A stretch of 64,000 nt of DNA from Prorocentrum cordatum (Eukaryota > Sar > Dinophyceae > Prorocentrales > Prorocentraceae): positions 529,524-593,523 of the forward strand of contig CAUYUJ010003558.1 of the NCBI GenBank assembly GCA_963575745.1. Direction: 5' to 3'. A program made the translations under genes and the position numbers. Positions within the stretch are counted from its first letter, which is position 1. The number at the start of each line of letters is the position of its first letter. This document shows positions 19,558 through 28,899 of this stretch, piece by piece. Under the pieces are notes generated by a model. It ran no database searches, had not been told where the DNA came from, and saw only the letters and a program-made list of their open reading frames with translations.

Positions 19558-19947
19558 GGCCCCCTCCCCCTCCCCCTCCCTCGTTATCATCTTCTCCTCC
19601 TCTCCTCCTCCTCCTCATCCTCCAACTCGTCTTCCTCTTCGTCCTCCTCCTCCTCCTCCTCCTCCTCCTCCTCGTGCTCCTGCTCCCGCTTTCACTCATC
19701 ATTCCCTCGTCCTCGTGACTTCACTTTCACTCCTCTTCGTCCTCCTCCTCCTCCTTCTGCTTTTTCTCCTCCAACTCCTCCTTTTCGTTATGTCCCATGT
19801 CCTGCTCCTCCTCCTCCTCCTCCTCTCCTCCGCTTGCAACTACTATTCCTCCCTCCTCCTCCTCGCACGTAGCCCATTCCTCCCTCCTCCTCCTCCTCCT
19901 CCTCCTCCTCCTCGTCCTCCTCCTCCTCCTCCTTCTCCTCCGCCCGG
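19558..19947. repeat. CCT/CTC polypyrimidine arrays
   Basis: Long CCT-rich runs, with a few unique interruptions near 19690-19735 and 19780-19800. Open frames across it are Pro-, Ser- or Leu-rich artefacts. Confidence 0.9.
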
Positions 19948-20018
19948 ATGTTCCCAGAGAGGTCTCCCGCAACAGATGGGCAGCTGCTCTCCACAGCCCT
20001 GGCAGGGACCGTGGCCCA

Positions 20019-20375
20019 AAGGGAGCTCCACTTACGGCCCAAGAGAGAAAGTTCGCATGGCGCCTTCACGCCCATTTCGGCATACACACCTCACGGATCA
20101 CGCCCGAGAGGGAGCTCCACCGACGGTTCCAACAGGAGGGGTCGCATGGCGTCCCTCCGCATATTGCGGCACACCAATGACTCGGATCGTACCCTGCAAG
20201 GGTCTTCATCTATCGTACCCATGGACAATATCGCATGGCGCCCCCACGCCCGTTTCGGCGCCGTTACACGCAAACTGTGCTCCACAAGGAGCTCCACCTA
20301 CGGCCTCAGTGGGCGCGCTCGCGCGGCGGCCACCCCCTTCACGCGGATCGTGCCCCACAAGGAGCTCAGCGTGCC
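20019..20375. repeat. ~89-bp minisatellite, four degenerate copies
   Basis: Units begin GGGAGCTCCAC(T/C)(T/G)ACGG near 20019, 20108, 20197 (diverged) and 20288, and carry TCGCATGGCG(C/T)C about 35 bases in. The plus frame translates into a ~30-residue repeat (GAPPT...ARRP or GAPPT...AWRP), but codon use is unremarkable. Confidence 0.75.
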
Positions 20376-20679
20376 TACGCGCGCTAGCTCAACAGCGACC
20401 CTCTATCCGGTCAAACCCGCGTCGCGCAACACTTGAAGAGAGAGCCGCGCCCTGCGCCACACGCAGCTGCATAGGGGTGGATCCTTCGCCAGACCACGCG
20501 ATGTCTCATTCCTCTAGCATGCGCGCATACGACATGAGTACGTACATCCATACATACACATAATACACCATAGAAGGAACACATGTGCCGATCAGGCATC
20601 GCCCCAGGAACGGGCCTAAGTAGTAGACCAGAGGCTTCTCGTAGGTGTACATTTGAAATTCCTCAGGGAATCGATCAAA
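20376..20679. other. Unique sequence, no gene recognised
   Basis: Contains a few ACATAC/CATACA runs near 20540-20565 and nothing identifiable. Confidence 0.35.
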
Positions 20680-20990
20680 AACCCGTTTTGGGCCTCTTGG
20701 GGGTATCCCGGGGGTTTCCTGGGGGCCTCCTGGGGCCGCCGGGAGGCCCCTTGAGGGCCTCCTTGGGGCCTCTCGGGGACTCTTGGGAAGTTTGAGGGGG
20801 CTCCTGGGGGCCTCTTCGGGCCAAGGCTCGACCTTTAAATTCGGTTTTCCTCCACTGGGACCCCTTTTGGACCTGCCCTGGGGCGCTCCTGGGCCGTCGT
20901 AAGGGCCTTCTGGGCCGTCTTGGGCACTTTTGTGGCCGTACTGGAGTTTTTTGGGGAGCCTGTTGGGCCGTCGTGGTCGCTAAGGAAACC
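20680..20990. repeat. G-rich GGGCCTC(C/T)TGGGG repeat with G-quadruplex potential
   Basis: Degenerate 12-17-base units built from GGGCCTCxTGGGG. At about 20700-20736 four runs of 4-5 G are separated by 6-base loops, a good intramolecular G-quadruplex candidate. The minus strand reads as a Pro/Gly/Arg-rich low-complexity peptide. A related block is at 23660-23840, and a weaker one near 52800-52880. Confidence 0.8.
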
Positions 20991-21114
20991 CAAGAAGCGA
21001 AGATGCGAATAATTCCGACGGTAGGACCCCACACGCGAATTTATGTAGATAGCCTTTCGCTCTGTCCTCTTCACCCTGGCCGAAGCCCCCCGGTTCGCCC
21101 TTTGCTGCGCCTTC

Positions 21115-21275
21115 CCCTCATCCCCCTCGTCATCCTCGTCCTCCGTATCCTCCTCCTATTTCCCCTCTTTGTTCAATTTCTCCTCTTTCTCTTCGTCCTT
21201 TTCTTCCTCCTCCACCTCCTCCTCCACATCCCCTTCCTCCTTCTCCCCCCCTCATCTCCACCCCGCGTGCTTTCC
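21115..21275. repeat. Pyrimidine-rich (TCCTC)n stretch
   Basis: Imperfect CCT/CTT repeats on the plus strand just downstream of the minus-strand helicase remnant. Confidence 0.8.
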
Positions 21276-21483
21276 TCATGCACCTCTCCTTCCTCCTGGC
21301 AGGGGGGCGCGTGCCGATGTTCCTCGGCGCCCTCGACGCCGAGCCCAGCAGGGGCGCGTTCTCTGATGGCAAAATCAAAAAGCTGTCGGCGCAACGGCCG
21401 CTGGGACAGCCCCGCGAGCCGCTGGGGCGCGAGAGCAAGCCGTTGGGACAAGCCCGCAGCTGCCGAGTTCGTCGCGGCCGCGC

Positions 21484-22205
21484 TCATGCGGGAGGTAGCG
21501 CGAAGTTCAGCTCTGCCGCGAGCTGCTCCGCCTCAACCTTGGTTTCCACCGCTCCCTTGTCGAACTCCTCGAGCGCCTTCCGCAGGGGCGCCGGCGGCTC
21601 GCGGCCCAGGAACTCTCGCGCGGGCAGTCGCAGGATCAGCGCGTTCCGCATGCACGCGGCGCGAGAAAACATGAGGTAGAGGTGCAGCCACCACTGCTCG
21701 TCCGACATGCCTGCGCGACCAGCGTCCTCATTCCCGGCGCAGTCGATGGCGACACCTTCACACAGCGTCTGACCCTGTAACAACGTGGAGGTCCGGTGGG
21801 ACACGTGCGTCTGGGTGAACCCCGAGCGGCGCGCGACGTGCGGCCCCGAGCTCTGCCACGTGAACCCCTGCTGGCTGGGCCTGAACATGAGCAAGCTCCT
21901 CGCCCGCGCCTCGGCCTCGCCGTCGTCGTCAGCGTCTTCGGCGCTGTGCAGCAACACCGCGGCGACCTCCATATAGATCGAAGACCATTGAAGCCGTGGG
22001 CCTGCATCCAAATTCCCTGCGGTAGGTAGCGAGGGCGAAAGAGCTGGCCCGGCGCGCGCTCCTCGTAGTCCCGCTCGTCGCCTGGGTGCAAGTCGAAGGA
22101 CACGACGGTGGCCCGTTGTTCCTGCGCGAGCCACAAATTATCCTTCAGCTCCTCTTGCACGGTCATGAACTGGACCTCCATGCCAACGTGCCGGTAAGAC
22201 GCCAT
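21484..22205 (-). pseudogene. SF1 helicase (PIF1/RecD-like), C-terminal part, one frameshift
   Basis: The minus-strand frame from 22205 reads MASYRHVGMEVQFMTVQEEL, then LFRPRYLPQGIW. After a shift near 21990 it continues SIYMEVAAVLL to a stop at about 21484. RTSTLLQGQTL (21795-21766) matches the helicase motif with Q-G-x-T before the hydrophobic VAIDCA strand. YLMFSRA (21678-21658) matches the final motif that PIF1/RecD helicases write as Y[VT]x[LM]SR[AV], followed by ALILRLP. The tail (PPAPLRKALEEFDKG) is helical. The N-terminal ATPase motifs (Walker A and B) are absent; upstream is a tandem-repeat array. Codons are strongly C/G-ending. Such helicase domains are common in dinoflagellate genomes and in Helitron-like elements, but this fragment alone does not show which. 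Expected reaction: ATP-driven 5'-3' DNA unwinding, not possible for this piece. Confidence 0.72.
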
Positions 22206-22337
22206 GGATGTCCCCCGTCTTGTGCATGCTCGGGACGTTTACAAGGCCCCGGCCTCCGTCTGGGTCGAACTGAGCCGCGCTGCGTTCGTCTACGGATGTG
22301 CCCCACTGGGGTGCTCAGAGGCTATTCCTGGTGGAGT

Positions 22338-23062
22338 TTGCCGATGACCCGCTCGGATCACCAACATGAAATGCGGGCCCCGTAGGGGGGGGGGGTCCCG
22401 CCTGAGACTTCCTCGCTATCCACTCGCAGACGAAGTCCCCGCCAAAGACTTCCTCTGTATTCAATCCAGACGAGCTGAAAAAGTAACGACAATTACAAGT
22501 TTCCGAAAGCCCGCTCGGATGACAAGCATGCAGCGTGGACCCTGCAGAGAGGGGGCTTTCGCCTGAGTTCTCCCGCCTGAGAAATCCTCCATATTCAATC
22601 CAGACGGGCCGAAAGGTGACGACGGTTACAAGTTTCCGATGGCCTGCTCGGATTTCCAGCGTGAAGTGCGGACGGGCCCCATAAGGAGGGGGCTCCCACG
22701 TGAGACTTCCTCGCTATCCACTCACAGACGAAGCGTCCGCCTGAGACTTCCTTTGTACTCAATCCAGACGAGATGAACAGCAACGACGGTTACACGTTTC
22801 CGGTGACCCGCTCGGATTGCCAACATGAGTTGCGGACCCCATAGGAAGGGGACTCCCGCGCGATAATTCCTCGCAGTTTACTCACAGACGAAGCTCCCGC
22901 CTGAGACTTCCTCCATATTGAATCCAGAGGAGCTGAAAACCGACGACTGTAAAAGGTTCCGATGACCCGCTCGCATCACCAACATGCCGTGCGGATCACA
23001 TAGGGACGGGGCTCCCGCGTGAGACTTCCTCACAATCAACTTACAGACGAGGCTCCCTCTTG
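22338..23062. repeat. ~160-bp tandem repeat, five copies
   Basis: Units start with TT(T/G)CCGATG(A)CC(C)GCTCGGAT at about 22338, 22500, 22633, 22797 and 22956, giving periods of 162, 133, 164 and 159. Each carries CAGACGAAG..CCGCC and TGAGACTTCCTC. The second lacks about 30 bases and the fifth breaks into the following repeat. No coding signal. Confidence 0.9.
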
Positions 23063-23069
23063 ACGGATG

Positions 23070-23560
23070 ATCGCGATGGCATGGTGATGGTAACAAATGT
23101 GGGATGATAGTGATGGAGATGGTGGATGATGGTGAGTGGTGTTTGATTGATGATGATATCGATTCATGATAATGGTGACGCTGGTGCTGATGGTGATGAT
23201 GATGTGTAGATGATGGTTGTGAAGATGGTGGTGGTCATGGTGATGAGTGTGCCAACGAAACAGAGTGACAATGACGATGGTGATAGTGCCACTGCTGAAC
23301 AGGTGTGCGAATCGGAGGATGCTAACGCTGACGAATGATTGTGCGTGTGTGGGTGAGAAACTGTGATGATGGTGAATGCTGTGTGTGTGCTGACGATGGC
23401 GATGATGGTGGTAGTGATGATGATGAGGGCGGTAGCGATTATGACTGTGTGTAAGTGTGCTTGTGCTTATGAATGGGTGTGTGCGTGTGCTGGTGATGAT
23501 GGTGATGGGACGAGTGTGATAACGATCGTGATGGTGATGGTGATGGTGATGAGGTGGAAA
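23070..23560. repeat. Degenerate (GATGGT)n microsatellite
   Basis: About 490 bp of GAT, GGT and GTG triplets, purest at 23520-23550. Open frames are Asp/Met/Val- or His/Ser-rich artefacts. Confidence 0.9.
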
Positions 23561-23659
23561 AGAATGGGGTGGGAGGAGATCCTGCGCGGAGGTGTGCAAA
23601 AAAAACGAGAAGCCCACAAACGAGGTGGGGGAATATACGCTTTCCGCAGGGAATGGGAC

Positions 23660-23840
23660 GGTTATTGCTTCTTTGGGGCCCTCTTGGAGGGCCTCTTGGG
23701 GGCCTCTTGAGGCGTCTTGGGGCTCCGTGGGGCTGTCGCGGTGTTATCTGGGTCCGTCTTAGAGCTCTCGTGGGGCGCTGTTGGCGGCCTTGAGGGCCAG
23801 TCACAGTTATCTGGGACCTGTGGGGGCCACCCCGGGAAAT
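23660..23840. repeat. GGGCCTCTTGGGG-type repeat, second block
   Basis: Same family as 20680-20990: repeated GGGCC(C/T)CTTG(G/A)(A/G)GG units that decay toward 23800. Confidence 0.7.
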
Positions 23841-23904
23841 CCCCGGGGAGAAAGAGTACAAAAATAAAAGGGACGGGCCGGCCCGGGGCCATGGGCCTGG
23901 GATC

Positions 23905-23985
23905 TCCCTCGAATGAGCGTATGTATGTATCTCTCTATGTATTTCTGTCTGTCTGTCTGTCTGTCTGTATGTATGTATGTTTCGA
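23905..23985. repeat. (GTCT)n(GTAT)n microsatellite
   Basis: Compound tetranucleotide repeat with GTCT and GTAT units. Confidence 0.95.
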
Positions 23986-24084
23986 GTCGATTCCCCCTCA
24001 AGCGCGGTGTCATCATGGACTACTTGCTCGGGGCCTCTCGCTCATCGGCGAGGCTGCGTTGCCGCGCCGCCAGCACTGCAAGGG

Positions 24085-24235
24085 CCGAGGAGGAGGAGCC
24101 AGAGGAGGAGGAGGAGGAGGAGGAGGAGGAGGAGGAGGAGGAGGAGAAGAATGAGGAGGAGGAGGAGGAGGAGAAGGAGGAGGAAGAGGAGGAGGCAGAG
24201 GAGGAGGAGGAGAAGGAGGAAAGGCGCAAGCAGCG
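24085..24235. repeat. AGG polypurine array
   Basis: About 150 bp of GAG/AGG triplets with GAA and GCA variants on the plus strand. Confidence 0.95.
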
Positions 24236-24456
24236 GCAGAACGCCGGCAGCAGAAGGAGCCCGCATGCCGACCTGTGTGGGGCGGCCAACCCTAGACAGC
24301 TACTAAAAGACCACACGGCGGGGGGGGAAATTCGTTACGTTTTCTCCTCCCCGCTGGCGCGGAATGCACCACTGGATTTCCCAGATAATGCTTTTCACAC
24401 GTACGGGCATGCAAGATCTGCTCTGCATTTCCTGCTGTCCTGGCCGATCCTGGGCC

Positions 24457-24740
24457 TTACGTGTGGCTACCCTTGTCCTCGCCCTTGTCCTTCAGCTGGC
24501 GGACCAGGACACCTCTTGGTGCCTTTCCAGCCTTTGAAGCCCAGCCCATGGCCCGCAGTACCGTGAAGAGCAAGCTCAACACCTCCACCACCGCGGCGGC
24601 GGCGTGCGCAACAGCCTGTTGTCGTGCTTTTCCGTGAAACGTGCTTTGCTTTGCCAGCAGCCAGAGCTCGGCCTGCTCCTCGGCCCCTTGTTTCGCCAGC
24701 GCGTCGGACCTGGGGACTTCGATGTGGCCGCGTTCGAGAA
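24457..24740 (-). pseudogene. RNase H-like C-terminal fragment of a retroelement
   Basis: The minus frame contains SDALAKQGAEEQAELW (24708-24673 for the first twelve residues), which resembles the end of RNase H domains (xADxxAKxGA) in dinoflagellate retroelements, followed by a helical Ala/Val-rich tail to about 24460. The earlier catalytic acidic residues are not present: the sequence before is replaced by a GTAT microsatellite. Codons are C/G-ending. The assignment rests on a single motif and is tentative. Confidence 0.4.
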
Positions 24741-25300
24741 TGTATGTGTGTATGTGCGTGTCTGTATGTCTGTCTGTCTGCCTGTGTATGTTTGTGTATG
24801 TCTGCATGTTTGTGTATGCATATATGCATACATGCCTGTATGCATGTATGCACCGATATGTGCATGTATGTGTGTATGCGTGCACGCATGCATGTACGGA
24901 TGGATATGTATATGTATGAATGATATACATGTTATAAATGGCATGTGTGTACGTACGTATGTATGGATGCATGTATGCGTGTATGAATGTATACAACTAT
25001 TTACACATACGGGTGGCTGTACGCATGTATGGTGTGTATAATATGTATGTGTGTATGTGTGTATGGTTGTGTGGATGTATGTTTGCGTGTACGCAAATAT
25101 GTATGTATGTATGTATGTATGCATATATGTATACGCATTATACATACGCAGGTGTATGTGTGAACGTATGTGTGTACGCATGTAATTGAACAATATGTAT
25201 GTTTGTGTGTTCGCATACATGCAGGTATGTGTGTAAACATTCAATGAGAACGGTAGCAACGAAAGAGACAGAAAGAGAGAGAGAGAGAAACAAAGAGAGA
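24741..25300. repeat. Degenerate (GTAT)n tract ending in (GA)n
   Basis: About 500 bp of TGTA/TGTG/CATG variants, with ATGTATGTATGTATGT runs near 25100, and a short (AGAG)n at 25265-25300. Confidence 0.9.
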
Positions 25301-25569
25301 CCATGGGTTGCGCAAGCTATGGGGCGCAGTCATGCAGGAGTAGCAGGGTGATGCACTAATTGTTGTCCAGCCTGCGGGATACAATCACCGTGGTGCAAGC
25401 TACGCGTTGCATGCTACATCGTGCGATCCGTGCGGGGCCGTCTAAATATATGGCGCAACCATCGTGGTGCAAACATTGCCGCTTAATTATTTTAAACAAC
25501 TTGGTGGCATCAACTCCTAGGCTCGAGCAATATCACACCCACCCAAACCACAACTTAAGAGCCAGAAAA
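25301..25569. other. Unique sequence, no gene recognised
   Basis: More AT-rich than its surroundings; nothing identifiable. Confidence 0.35.
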
Positions 25570-25935
25570 AACACACAAAGGGATTTCACAAAAGGGTTTT
25601 GGCACCACCAACGGTGCAACGCATGTGCACCGATGCCACTGGATCCCCGGCGACCTGAACCAGGGTTGATGCACGGCCGTGCTTCGAGATACAATTGAGA
25701 GGTCTGGTGTGGCAGCGCTCACGGCCTTGCGTTTGTAGCGCCAGCCCGCGCGCGCTCCTCGAGGCGGGAAAAAAAACTCTACACAAAGGAATCGCGCGTG
25801 CTCTTGTGGGGCCAGCGAAAACGATCGTACACAAAGGAAATTATTGTGTGTGCCCCCCCGCGGTGGCAATGTAACCAGACCGCACACAAAGGAATTACAC
25901 GAGACTTCGTGGCACACAAAGGAATTATAGCAACG
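25570..25935. repeat. Dispersed CACACAAAGGAATT motif, five copies
   Basis: Variants of (G)CACACAAAGGAATT occur at about 25570, 25779, 25829, 25880 and 25913, irregularly spaced. The core CACAAAGGAAT closely resembles the 27-bp tandem unit at 62863-63096. Confidence 0.65.
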
Positions 25936-26754
25936 CCCTTTGGGTTGCGATTTTCGCGCGTGGTGACAGCTCCGAGCTGGAAAGGAAGGGGCGGCGGGAC
26001 AAGGAGGGCGAGACAGAGGCGAAGGAAGCAACGGAATGAAGCCAGGACGCGCGCAAGCGAAGCTAACACTGCGCGCCGAAATAGCTGTTCGTTCGTTCGG
26101 TTGACCGTGTGGCATATGAATAGAAAAAGGGCTGTTTGCTGCCTATCGAAGGGACTTCTTGGGAATGAGACCCGCGCTCTCGTCCCAACCCCCTTTTCCC
26201 ACACCCCGTTGCGAATGCACGACGATGTGTTCTGGCACGCAGGCAGAGGACAGCCTATTGCTGGTTAGCGGCCTTTCCACCCGTCACGCGTTCCAAACAT
26301 ATGCGGCCAGCTAAACGCACTTGCCACTCAAACCGCCAGCTCAAAAAACCGACGCCACCCCGATCCCCGCATCCGTGCCAGGTGCCCTCTCAACGACGCC
26401 CCCTTCCGGAGTAAAACCCATAAAACCCTCTGTGCTTATGTGTTTTCTCCTGTTCTGACAACTTGCGTTAGTATAATTACCGATCGGAACTCGTTCGCAA
26501 ATCCCACCAGGCGCGATGACTCTGGGACCCATCTTACGCAAATCCATGACTCTGGCGGGCGAATGATGATGCTATCGGGGAAATTCTGAAACAATAATGT
26601 TTGTTCTCAACCGGATTTCAAACGTCTTTGCATAGCTCTGTTTCTCTTTTTCGGATGCCAATACGTATACTCCCCGGACGTTGTCTTCAATTCAGCTTGG
26701 AGCTGTCGATTCGACTGCGCCTTCGCTGCGACGTCTCGCCTCCTGCTGTCACAT
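25936..26754. other. Unique sequence, no gene recognised
   Basis: Lower GC than average, with no domains, RNA genes or repeats that I can recognise. Confidence 0.4.
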
Positions 26755-26830
26755 CCCCCCTCCTCCTCCTGCCGCCCTCCTCCTCATCCCGTCCTGCTCC
26801 TCCTCCTCCTCCTCCTCTTCTTCCTCCATC
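26755..26830. repeat. Short CCT array
   Basis: CCT/CTC triplets with a few interruptions. Confidence 0.85.
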
Positions 26831-26913
26831 GGTCGGGATCGCCTTGGCCACCCTCTGGTCCGAGCCGATCGGCGGATCGGCGGCCTGGCGGAGCCGTGAT
26901 CGACAGATCAGGG

Positions 26914-27235
26914 CTAGGACGAAGGAGCAGCGACACCAGCACCAGTCTTCTGGCGCAGCTCCATTCTGCCAGTGGAGGCATCGTGGCTGTCTGCGCCAGG
27001 GCTGACCCTGCTGGTGAGACCGGTGTTGCGATTTGCTCCCCCGGCGACAGGTGTAATAAGCAGCAGGCCCATCCGCATAAATTCCTCGCACGTGACGATG
27101 CCGTCGTGTGAGATGTCGAGCTGGCTTCGTATGACCGCAAAGGCGATGAGGGTGATTGGCACGAGGAGGGCGGAAGAGATGCCATTATGCGGGACGTGCA
27201 CGCTGTTACACCATGCCTCCTCATGCTATTCAGAC
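26914..27235 (-). pseudogene. EF-hand-containing fragment preceded by a hydrophobic segment
   Basis: The minus frame reads SSALLVPITLIAFAVI, a hydrophobic stretch that could be a membrane segment, then a canonical EF-hand loop, DISHDGIVTCEE (27117-27082). Its residues Asp1, Ser3, Asp5, Gly6, Val8 and Glu12 fit calcium coordination, and FMRMG continues the exit helix. The frame opens directly after a TAG that could be a splice acceptor and loses protein-like character after about 27050. Membrane segments followed by EF hands occur at the C-terminus of dinoflagellate voltage-gated cation channels, so this may be a channel exon or a processed remnant. With only one exon-sized piece I cannot choose. 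Confidence 0.45.
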
Positions 27236-28256
27236 TTCGCGATGCCATTGCACATGAAGCAGGGCTGCTGTTGCACACAGGCATTGCAAGGTGAAGTTTG
27301 TAGCATCACCAGGAATAGCATAATGTCAGCAACACGGCTTGCAAAGACGTCGGCCAATTGGAAGGGAATGGCTAGCCGGCTAGCCTCAGGCGCAGGCTCG
27401 CGGGCACATGATCCAAAGTGGGACTTGGATTCTCATCCCATGTCCTGCGAAATGATTCATTTCCTACGCGGCCGTCGCACAACTCCAAATACCACCCTTT
27501 ACTGGCAATATACGTGGAAACCCTCAGCGGCTTCAAAACTCCCTCAAAGCCCAATAGACTCACATATTTTGAAGAGCCGTCAGCTGAGACCAGAGCCTGG
27601 CCAGTATTTCTCCACCACAGCGGTGATACGCTCAGCTGCAAATTTCTTTCAGAGATTCGCCTAATGTGAATTCGACGGTTATGGAACCACGCGCTGGAAG
27701 AGCCCTCCCTACCCGCCTCGCCCTGCGAAGGACACAAAGCGCCCCCCCGCGCGCGTGGGACCGCAACCCGCTTCTGGAAGCCCTCCTCTCGCATCATGTT
27801 CTCGTAGACGATCGGGGGAGGGGAAGTGCTGGCGCGAGAAGCAAAACGCACATGCGACCATGGGCATACATTATATTGACGCTGGCCTTGTTCGCAAAGG
27901 CGAGAGCCAAGAACGCGAGGGCGTGGGGCCTCTCCGGAGCCAAAATCTGGCCCACATCGGCGCGTTCCCCGACACGCCGACCGCAGCAATGTAATGTGAC
28001 TTCTGTCGACCGACATTTCGGCGGGCGCCCACCTAAGTTGGAACATCGCCCAATGCGATTGGGCAGACAAGAGAAAACTGCCATCCGCCAGCAGGTGTGG
28101 CCAGACTGTCAATGAACTCCTCCGCACCGTCAAACCACATGAGCGTAGCGGAGAAGACAGAGACAACCACCTTAAAACCCATTGCCTGCACCAAGCGTTT
28201 CTTAGATCCTCGTGTTCTGGATCATTGCCCCTGGTTGTTGGGGATGTCTGTGTCAC
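27236..28256 (-). other. Open minus-strand frames of unknown meaning
   Basis: A 294-codon frame (28256-27372) and a shorter hydrophobic one (28084-27794, with ALAFLALAFANKASVNIMYA) overlap here. I recognise no family and find no clear codon bias. They might be exons of the EF-hand gene immediately downstream, but no splice structure can be shown. Confidence 0.2.
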
Positions 28257-28259
28257 AAA

Positions 28260-28500
28260 TTGCGGACATATGCTTCTTTAGAGGCCTCCCAAAGGGGTCC
28301 GAGCAGACGGTGTCGAAGTATCGCGCCGCATCGCCGATGTATAGCCGATTCATCTTCGCCGTCGGCGTGAAGAACGTCGGGCTCCACATCGAGCCGCATC
28401 GCCGATGCATCGGCGATGCGGCGCGATCCTCCGACCCCATCCACTCGGACCCCGTCTGGGGGGCCCTGAAAATAGGGGGCATCTGCTTGTTCGGGGTCCC
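28260..28500. repeat. Inverted duplication with a perfect 30-bp palindrome
   Basis: At 28393-28422 the sequence GCCGCATCGCCGATG is followed directly by its exact reverse complement. A third copy of that arm lies at 28325-28339. Beyond it, the left flank (28260-28320, read on the minus strand) and the right flank (28410-28500) are also homologous: both can read IGDAAR, then SDP, then LK. So a segment of about 85 bp is present twice in opposite orientations. Confidence 0.8.
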
Positions 28501-28549
28501 AAGCGTAATTCGCCAAACGTTTAGCATGAAGGGACACGGGTCCCGAAGA

Positions 28550-28700
28550 AAACAAACCGGGGCCCTGGGGCCTTCCCCCAGGACCAGCTCTTCATCCTGA
28601 GTCGCTTCCTGACAGTCCCGGGTCCCGTGGAGGGCCCCGGGAGCCCGAAAACGGAGAGCAACCCCAGGACCCGCTTCCCCCATGGCGAGCACCCCCCGAC
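28550..28700. repeat. Dispersed repeat shared with 50280-50425
   Basis: Both loci contain CCTTCCCCCAGGACCA, then CCCGTGGAGGGCCCCG(A/G)GAGCC, then GAAAACGGAGAG or GAAGACGGCGAG, then CCCATGGCGA, in the same order and orientation at similar spacing. No coding evidence. Confidence 0.7.
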
Positions 28701-28899
28701 GCCAATCACCCAGACCTCCGACGGCGTGGTCTTCTACAGTCCGCGGGGCTCCACCAACACTCGTCCCACGCCCCTGCGGATGCTCTGCGCCCCCCCGCGC
28801 CGCCCTGCGCACCCCCTGCGGGAATCGGTAGCCCTGCGCCCCCCCGCGCACGCCCCCCCCCCCCAGGATGTTCTTCCTGAGCCTCGTCGACAGGCCGCC

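Noticed and set aside
24457-25304. Poly-His/Thr/Tyr minus-strand frames through the GTAT tract
   Set aside because: They are translations of the microsatellite; only the 24740-24457 part has protein-like composition.
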